Positions 59,275 to 64,000 of a stretch of DNA of 64,000 nt are shown here, piece by piece (the stretch's first letter is position 1; the number at the start of each line of letters is the position of its first letter). The notes below the pieces were generated by a model. The model was not told the origin of the DNA, did no database searches, and saw only the letters and a list, made by a program, of their open reading frames with translations. The position numbers and the translations under genes were made by a program. The DNA comes from Sulfurospirillum sp001602955 (GTDB lineage: Bacteria > Campylobacterota > Campylobacteria > Campylobacterales > Sulfurospirillaceae). The stretch lies in contig LVAC01000023.1 in assembly GCA_001602955.1 (NCBI GenBank), positions 370,133 through 434,132 of the forward strand. The letters are read 5' to 3'.

Positions 59275-61149
59275 ATGAAATCTTGGGTCTTCCTTTTTTG
59301 CTTCTTCGCATCTTTCGTATACGGTATTGAAACTCCGCAACCGTCCCGCCCACGTCTTGAAAACGTCTCTTTTTTACGCGACACCGCCGCTTTATCGCAC
59401 GAAGACGCACGGATGCTCCTTCGCTACGGTACGTATCGAGCTTTACCGAACGAAGCGATCAGCTTCGGTGCCGACGATGCAACGTACTGGGTCGCGTTTA
59501 ACCTCCCGCCCAACCCTTCGCAACGTTTTTATCTGGAATTTCTTTACGACCAACTCAGCCGCGTCGAAAGCTTCGTTTACGACGACGATCGACTCGTGCA
59601 TACGTCGATCAACGGTAATAGCGTCCCTATCGAGCAACGAGAAGTACACCATCCCTCAACCCGTTTTATGCTTTTTAGCTCGGAAAAAACGCTGACGTAT
59701 CTCTTTAAAATCAACTCCCGTCGTCCCTTAATCCTTGCGCTTTACGTCGGGACGCAAGCCGAATTGGACTATCAAACGTATCAAAACGTCTTGCCGATTA
59801 TCTTTTTTTTAGGCGGAGTCGTTTTGGTTTTTTTCGTCAATTTAATGCTTTTTTACGAGTTTAAGATGAAAGCTTACGGCTATTATGCGCTCTATCTGAT
59901 GAGCGTGTGCTTCTTTGTCTTGTGCGTGAACAACTTTATCGTTTATGCCATGCACTCGTCGGAGAGTTTAGATCAATGGTTCAAAATGCTCAGTATTACC
60001 GGAGTGTACGTTTCCATGCTACTCTTTACGATTCACGTACTGGATTTACGACGTTTTTCTTTGTTTTGGTTAAAATCGACTTATCTGTTTTGTTGTGTCA
60101 TTGCGCTTTTATTTCCGCTTTTCTTCGTACACCGTATGCTCTTTGCGATTTTTGCGACCAGTGCGTTCATCCTGCCGCTTTATACCCTTTTGATCGCTTT
60201 TTTTGCCGTTTTAAAGCGTATCCGATTTGCCGTTTTATATACGATCGGACTTTGCGGTTTTCACGCGGGCATGCTCGTGTATTGGTTAACGCAAATGGGG
60301 TTTATACCGCTTTTCCCGTTGGCAAAAACGGGCATTATCGTCGGCAGTTTTTGGGAAATGATTTTTTTTATTTGGATATTGGTTTTACAAAGCAAACAGA
60401 CGCAAAGGCAGTACCATAGCGCTTTGATGCGCATCCGTGAAAAAGAGCAAGAACAACTCAATAATGCCAAATTTATCTCGATCGGTCGTACGATCGGCAA
60501 CGTCACCCACCAATGGAGGCAACCGCTCAATGCTTTAGGTGCCGTTTTAACACACGTCAAAGCTTCGCTTCTTTTACAAAATACGGTGCGAAAACAACCG
60601 CTTCTCGACTCGCTCGACACGAGTTTCGAAATACTCCAACACCTTTCCGAAACGATCGATACTTTTTACCGATTTTTATTGAAAGCCAAAAGTAACGATC
60701 AAACGTTTTGCGTCTCCAAGCAAATGGAAATTCTGCTCAATATGCTCGCATTTTCCTTTAAAAATCTCGGCATCGAGATACAACTGCGTATCCAAAGCGA
60801 CGCGATATTGTTAGGAAACGCCAATGAATTTATGCAAGCGATTTTAAATATCCTGCAAAATGCGAAAGATCAATTTGAGATCGTTCGCGTACCGCATCCG
60901 ATGATTCGTATCGTCGTCAAACAACGGTGCCGCCGATGCCGTATCGTCATTATCGATAACGCCGGAGGGATTCGTATTCATCCGATTGAGAGAATTTTTC
61001 TTCCGCACGTCTGTGCCAAAGCCGATAATTCGGGCATTGGTTTATTTTTGGTCAAAGAGATTATCGAAAAACGTTTTCACGGTACGATTAGCGTTCGAAA
61101 CTATCCTAAAGGCGCACTTTTTATCATGCGACTTCCGACGGTTGAATGA
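59275..61149 (+). CDS. Histidine kinase with 7TM-DISM sensor
   Basis: 624 aa from the ATG at 59275 (MKSWVFLFCFFASFVYG), which gives a signal peptide; the ribosome-binding site is weak. An extracellular 7TMR-DISM domain spans about residues 35-175, a seven-helix membrane part about 185-385, then the H-box THQWRQPL with His412, N-box NANEF...NILQNAKD and G-box SGIGLFLVKEI. Kinase for the adjacent regulator. Typical of Campylobacterota carbohydrate or small-ligand sensing. Confidence 0.88.
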   Translation: MKSWVFLFCFFASFVYGIETPQPSRPRLENVSFLRDTAALSHEDARMLLRYGTYRALPNEAISFGADDATYWVAFNLPPNPSQRFYLEFLYDQLSRVESFVYDDDRLVHTSINGNSVPIEQREVHHPSTRFMLFSSEKTLTYLFKINSRRPLILALYVGTQAELDYQTYQNVLPIIFFLGGVVLVFFVNLMLFYEFKMKAYGYYALYLMSVCFFVLCVNNFIVYAMHSSESLDQWFKMLSITGVYVSMLLFTIHVLDLRRFSLFWLKSTYLFCCVIALLFPLFFVHRMLFAIFATSAFILPLYTLLIAFFAVLKRIRFAVLYTIGLCGFHAGMLVYWLTQMGFIPLFPLAKTGIIVGSFWEMIFFIWILVLQSKQTQRQYHSALMRIREKEQEQLNNAKFISIGRTIGNVTHQWRQPLNALGAVLTHVKASLLLQNTVRKQPLLDSLDTSFEILQHLSETIDTFYRFLLKAKSNDQTFCVSKQMEILLNMLAFSFKNLGIEIQLRIQSDAILLGNANEFMQAILNILQNAKDQFEIVRVPHPMIRIVVKQRCRRCRIVIIDNAGGIRIHPIERIFLPHVCAKADNSGIGLFLVKEIIEKRFHGTISVRNYPKGALFIMRLPTVE

Positions 61150-61523
61150 AAAAAATAGAAGAAACGCTCGGATCGGGCAATCCGAACGTTTAGGTTAAAA
61201 CAAGTAGGTAATCACAAAAAGGAGGTTTGTGTCTTGACTTTGAAAGTATAATCGTTTAGCTTAAACAAGACGTGAATCCTTTTTAAACAAACGGTAAATC
61301 ACAGCGAAATGAATAACGGTTTTCAACCAAAAGGCAATATTCCAACCATTGATAATGGTATATGAAATGATGACAATGTGAGGTATTTAGAGAGTTTGTA
61401 GATGTTGATTGTATGAATTAAAGAAAGTGGCTCCGGATGCTGGATTATAACAAGCTAATTAAAATCTCTTTATTTAGGCATTTTTAATAAAACAAAATCA
61501 ATGAATTACTACTATAATTACTA
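61150..61523. other. Junction region between core genome and element
   Basis: 374 nt without a complete gene. On the minus strand 61261-61383 is open and could read VIISYTIINGWNIAFWLKT and on, ending KKDSRLV, a membrane-protein-like tail without a normal start codon; it may be a gene remnant. A 19-bp tRNA 3'-end remnant is at 61428-61446. From 61447 onward the sequence is AT-rich. Confidence 0.55.
61428..61446 (-). repeat. tRNA 3'-end remnant, candidate att site
   Basis: On the minus strand the sequence reads AATCCAGCATCCGGAGCCA: the end of a T-loop (AAT), T-stem CCAGC, acceptor ATCCGGA, discriminator G and CCA. The 5' part of the tRNA is missing; the sequence diverges exactly at the T-loop. 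The G discriminator and TCC...GGA acceptor would suit tRNA-Asn. This is the expected relic at one edge of an element that integrated into a tRNA gene. Confidence 0.7.
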
Positions 61524-61715
61524 CTAAAAAGCATGGTTATTGAGAAAAGACAGCAACTCTGTTCGGCTAATTATAGTAGTTTTTGGAGATGGTTTCAAGG
61601 TTTTAATTTTATTGTTTTTTATATGGAGCCATAGAGTTGACAACCCAATACTAAGAAACTCTGCTGCTTCTTTTGGACGAAAAAACTCTTTTTTTATTTG
61701 ATGGTTATTATTCAT
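61524..61715 (-). CDS. AlpA/excisionase-like helix-turn-helix protein
   Basis: 63 aa from the ATG at 61715, with AAGGAAA upstream. FFRPKEAAEFLSIGLSTLWLHIK is a MerR-type/excisionase helix-turn-helix. In integrative elements such proteins direct excision or activate integrase genes. It overlaps the upstream gene by 8 nt and lies next to the candidate att site, consistent with an Xis role. Confidence 0.75.
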   Translation of the reverse strand: MNNNHQIKKEFFRPKEAAEFLSIGLSTLWLHIKNNKIKTLKPSPKTTIISRTELLSFLNNHAF

Positions 61716-62265
61716 GAGGTTTTCCTTGATTATCCCCCTCAACAGACGAAGTATTTCCTTTTTTATTAGGCCTTTTTTTTGATATAGATGTTGATCTGAC
61801 AGTTGTCGAATAACGAGGATATGTAATCACTATTTCATTTTCAAATTCTTCGACTTTACTAGGCATAGGTTTATTTAACTCTAAACTATCTTTACCTATG
61901 TATCCAACCTGTATACATTTTGTATCCAATGCGTATACATTATTTTTTGCAACACACAAAAGAGCTTTTTCTTGACAAAAATTTGTTGGTCTATAACGAT
62001 CCTTTTGAATATAATTATGAATCCGCCAGTGAGTAACTACAATTACCCCGCTTTCAAATCCAACTATAAAATTTTTAACGAACAATATGCGCATATCGTC
62101 ATCTCTTGCATTTATCATTCGCATTATTTTTTTTGGGTTATTAACAAAGCCATCATCATCTGCACGCATTCCAAGATGGAAATATAAGCATTGCGCAGAT
62201 ATTGGCATATCTAAAAATAGATCACCATCTATTATTGTTTTCGCAAACATCCGTCGTTCGGCCAT
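61708..62265 (-). CDS. Phage-type replication organizer-like protein
   Basis: 185 aa from the ATG at 62265, with AAGG upstream. The stretch RRMFAKTIIDGDLFLDMPIS, QCLYFHLGMRADDDGFVNNPKK and VVTHWRIHNYIQKDRY matches the N-terminal domain seen in phage replisome-organizer/DnaD-like proteins, mostly of Firmicutes phages. The tail is Lys/Ser rich. It suggests the element replicates at some stage. The downstream HTH gene overlaps its stop. Confidence 0.75.
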   Translation of the reverse strand: MAERRMFAKTIIDGDLFLDMPISAQCLYFHLGMRADDDGFVNNPKKIMRMINARDDDMRILFVKNFIVGFESGVIVVTHWRIHNYIQKDRYRPTNFCQEKALLCVAKNNVYALDTKCIQVGYIGKDSLELNKPMPSKVEEFENEIVITYPRYSTTVRSTSISKKRPNKKGNTSSVEGDNQGKPHE

Positions 62266-62288
62266 TTTCAACCTTCATACAATGTTAA

Positions 62289-62352
62289 AGTATTATATAT
62301 TATTCTTAGTATTATATATTACATTGACTTCTTAGTCAATACTTTGTATTAT
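62289..62352. promoter_or_regulatory. Overlapping divergent promoters with operator repeats
   Basis: Plus promoter: TTGACT 62324-62329, 17 nt, TATTAT 62347-62352. Minus promoter: TTGACT (complement of 62334-62339), 17 nt, TATAAT (complement of 62311-62316). The two -35 boxes are the arms of one inverted repeat (62323-62329 / 62334-62340). AGTATTATATATTA is repeated at 62289-62302 and 62308-62321. This is the architecture of a lysogeny-type switch. Confidence 0.75.
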
Positions 62353-62380
62353 ATTTTTACAAAAATATAAGGATATCCTC

Positions 62381-62878
62381 ATGAAAGATGATGAAATTTA
62401 CACTCAACTTTTTCAATTTTCAAGACCAACTTTTTTTAAATGGAAAAGAGAAAAAGTTCCTGTTATGCAACTTATCTCAAAATATTTTTCAAAAGATGAT
62501 TTGGAGGAATTTTTACAAAAAGGGTTTGTTTCAAAATTTGAAAAATTTGAAGATTATCATATAGATCCAGTATTTGAGGATTATGTTATTCAAAATTTGA
62601 AAAGGATCAATAGACTTGATAGATCGATCTTTAATATTATCTTTCCAACACCAGAGTTTATTACAAGACATCTCAAACAACTAGTAGAACAAGATTTAAA
62701 CAATTTAACTGTAAGAAATGCAAAGGAAAGATTTAAAGAGTTCCTTCTTTCTGTCAAATTATCTAAAATTTGGGATACTGAGACAAAAAGAAAAGCTGTA
62801 ATTCAAGATATTGATAGCCATTTTTCGGATATTGAAATATATTTAATTATGAAATATCCTGAAAAATTTACATCTTAA
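62381..62878 (+). CDS. Hypothetical protein, possible regulator of the element
   Basis: 165 aa, Phe- and Lys-rich, no membrane segment. The N-terminus (DEIYTQLFQFSRPTFFKWKRE) resembles a helix-turn-helix. It is transcribed from the divergent switch away from the replication gene, the place a repressor gene would occupy. No family recognised. ATG with AAGGAT upstream. Strongly AT-rich. Confidence 0.6.
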   Translation: MKDDEIYTQLFQFSRPTFFKWKREKVPVMQLISKYFSKDDLEEFLQKGFVSKFEKFEDYHIDPVFEDYVIQNLKRINRLDRSIFNIIFPTPEFITRHLKQLVEQDLNNLTVRNAKERFKEFLLSVKLSKIWDTETKRKAVIQDIDSHFSDIEIYLIMKYPEKFTS

Positions 62879-62901
62879 AAATTTTGTTATAGGTATATAA
62901 T

Positions 62902-63132
62902 CTAAAACCCTTGCTTCTTGAGCATTTCAACAAATGATTGCATTCCAGACTCTATTTTGGTGATAGCTGTTTCATTGGATACAGGAACAAGCTGTGCTAT
63001 GCCATTTACAAAATTGAGTTTGAAAATTTTTCTGGAAGTTTTATGAATGACCATATTATCGTAATCTTCATAAAAATCATAAGAATTTCTAAATTCATCG
63101 GACATGACAGTTAAGGCTTGATCATTGCTCAT
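62902..63132 (-). CDS. Small hypothetical protein downstream of the recombinase
   Basis: 76 aa, acidic N-terminus (SDEFRNSYDFYEDYD) and a basic middle. Its start overlaps the recombinase stop by 11 nt, so the two are co-transcribed. No domain recognised. Could be an accessory factor for the recombinase or an anti-toxin-like passenger. Confidence 0.55.
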   Translation of the reverse strand: MSNDQALTVMSDEFRNSYDFYEDYDNMVIHKTSRKIFKLNFVNGIAQLVPVSNETAITKIESGMQSFVEMLKKQGF

Positions 63133-63757
63133 GGGTTCTTTTCCTATTTAGCTTATTTTTGACATATTCGCTCAAACTTTTTATAGTGCCATATCCCAAA
63201 TGCTTTTTAGAAATATTGGTAAGAGAGACACCTAAGTCATAAAGCTCTTTGATTTTGGATTGATCTTTATCGTAGATACTCTCTTGAATCGTGCCTTTTG
63301 GCTTACCCAGTTTAATCCCTTTAGCTTTACGAGCTTTCAATGCCTCTTTAGTGCGTTGGCTAATTAAATCTCTCTCTAATTGGGCAAAAGAGGAGAAGAT
63401 ATTGATTTGAAAATCGGTAAATGGGTTTTGTGTATCTGGTTCAATCAAAAGATGCTCTTTGATAATATGAATATTAACTTTTTTAGCAATGAGTTGAGTC
63501 ACAATAGTGACCACATTCACTACACTTCGACCAATACGGCTTAACTCTGAGACAATTAAATGATCATGAGGTTGTAAAGTTGCTAAAAGCTCATCTATCT
63601 TTCGATCTTCCTCACTTTTCTTACTGCTAATTTTGACTTCAATAAATAAAACTTTGCCTAAGCCTTTTTGATTAGCATACGCAAGAATAGCATGGTGTTG
63701 ATTTTGAAAATCTTGCTTATCCGTACTAACACGAATATACCCTATCGCTTGAGCCAT
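63122..63757 (-). CDS. Serine recombinase, resolvase/invertase type
   Basis: 211 aa. The catalytic Ser11 sits in GYIRVST, with the Arg motif SELSRIGRS near 70-78 and the Glu/Arg E-helix region FAQLERDLISQRTKEAL near 125. A C-terminal helix-turn-helix (ISKKHLGYGTIKSLSEYV) would bind the recombination site. The short form resolves co-integrates or inverts DNA rather than integrating into tRNA genes, so a separate tyrosine integrase is expected further on. Confidence 0.9.
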   Translation of the reverse strand: MAQAIGYIRVSTDKQDFQNQHHAILAYANQKGLGKVLFIEVKISSKKSEEDRKIDELLATLQPHDHLIVSELSRIGRSVVNVVTIVTQLIAKKVNIHIIKEHLLIEPDTQNPFTDFQINIFSSFAQLERDLISQRTKEALKARKAKGIKLGKPKGTIQESIYDKDQSKIKELYDLGVSLTNISKKHLGYGTIKSLSEYVKNKLNRKRTHEQ

Positions 63758-64000
63758 TTTTAGCCTTTTACCTCTTTTGGTTATTATACTAAAAAATATC
63801 TCAAATATTTACTTTTTATATATACTATTTAACGTAAATATACATACTAAATAAATGAACAATATAAAGTAAAAATTTTTAATAACAGTAAGATATTTTA
63901 TTTTAGAAATAACCATGAAAGAATACAAAGGGGAAAATTGAGAAATTATAACTCAACTTTCGCACATAAATTTCAGTAAAAACACTAGCAAAAATCAATC
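63758..64000. other. AT-rich region upstream of the recombinase, no gene seen
   Basis: 243 nt, very AT-rich. It holds no open frame with a start and ribosome-binding site, and no tRNA or ACATGT motif. It probably contains the recombinase promoter and possibly its target site. The element continues beyond the window. Confidence 0.5.

Noticed and set aside
61233..61251. TTGACT followed by TATAAT as a promoter
   Set aside because: The boxes are only 7 nt apart, too close for sigma-70 recognition, and no gene lies directly downstream on that strand.

Overview
The window looks like the chromosome of a free-living member of the Campylobacterota (formerly Epsilonproteobacteria), most likely Sulfurospirillum or a close relative. 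The reasons are the contiguous tRNA-tuf-rpmG-secE-nusG-rplKAJL-rpoB-rpoC-rpsL-rpsG-fusA block with separate rpoB and rpoC genes, the many GGDEF/EAL and 7TM-DISM sensor proteins, the HQWRQPL-type histidine kinase box, and moderate GC. The genus is inferred from gene content only; no search was run.

Layout. 1-1012 (minus): methionine transporter metN and the first codons of a probable metI. 1179-18243 (minus): the translation/transcription core. It runs from a consensus sigma-70 promoter through tRNA-Thr(TGT), Tyr, Gly, Thr(GGT), tuf, rpmG, tRNA-Trp, secE, nusG, rplK, rplA, an L10-type leader, rplJ, rplL, a hairpin attenuator, rpoB and rpoC to a strong terminator, and then rpsL, rpsG and fusA. 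18344-30246: yaaA, a small coiled-coil membrane protein, a PAS-GGDEF-EAL protein, proline-catabolic putA, and a complete branched-chain amino-acid type ABC transporter (livJ, H, M, G, F).

30314-45999: accessory metabolism and small cassettes. These are a ribbon-helix-helix pair, an SDR, a VF530 protein, an EamA transporter, a polysaccharide deacetylase, the two halves of a DGLUCY-type D-glutamate cyclase as divergent genes, a zinc-ribbon thioredoxin, an MntA/HepT toxin-antitoxin pair with a frameshifted hepT, a second GGDEF-EAL protein, a PhoX-like lipoprotein divergent from a two-CxxCH cytochrome, and two DJ-1/PfpI proteins. 46083-48952 is an AT-richer patch with a Fic protein and an AIPR-family protein, probably defence genes of foreign origin. 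49105-61149 holds a DDAH-like hydrolase, phosphoketolase, a YwqK/MORN-like repeat protein, a lactate/malate-type dehydrogenase with an unusual specificity residue, a third GGDEF-EAL protein, a chemoreceptor, and an OmpR-type response regulator with its 7TM-DISM histidine kinase.

61428 to the end is the edge of an integrated element. A 19-bp remnant of a tRNA 3' end (T-loop end, T-stem, acceptor, G, CCA) marks the junction. It is followed by AT-rich genes: an AlpA/excisionase-like HTH protein, a replication-organizer-like protein, a divergent promoter/operator switch, a hypothetical protein, a small protein and a serine recombinase. The element runs past the window end.

The most unusual global signal is a palindrome, TTACATGTAA (core ACATGTAA). 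I count 31 loci of the 8-mer on either strand against about 2 expected by chance. They lie in genes (often read as Leu-His-Val) and, as inverted pairs, at gene 3' ends, but not in the Fic/AIPR patch or the terminal element. This resembles DNA-uptake-sequence or HIP1-type motifs.
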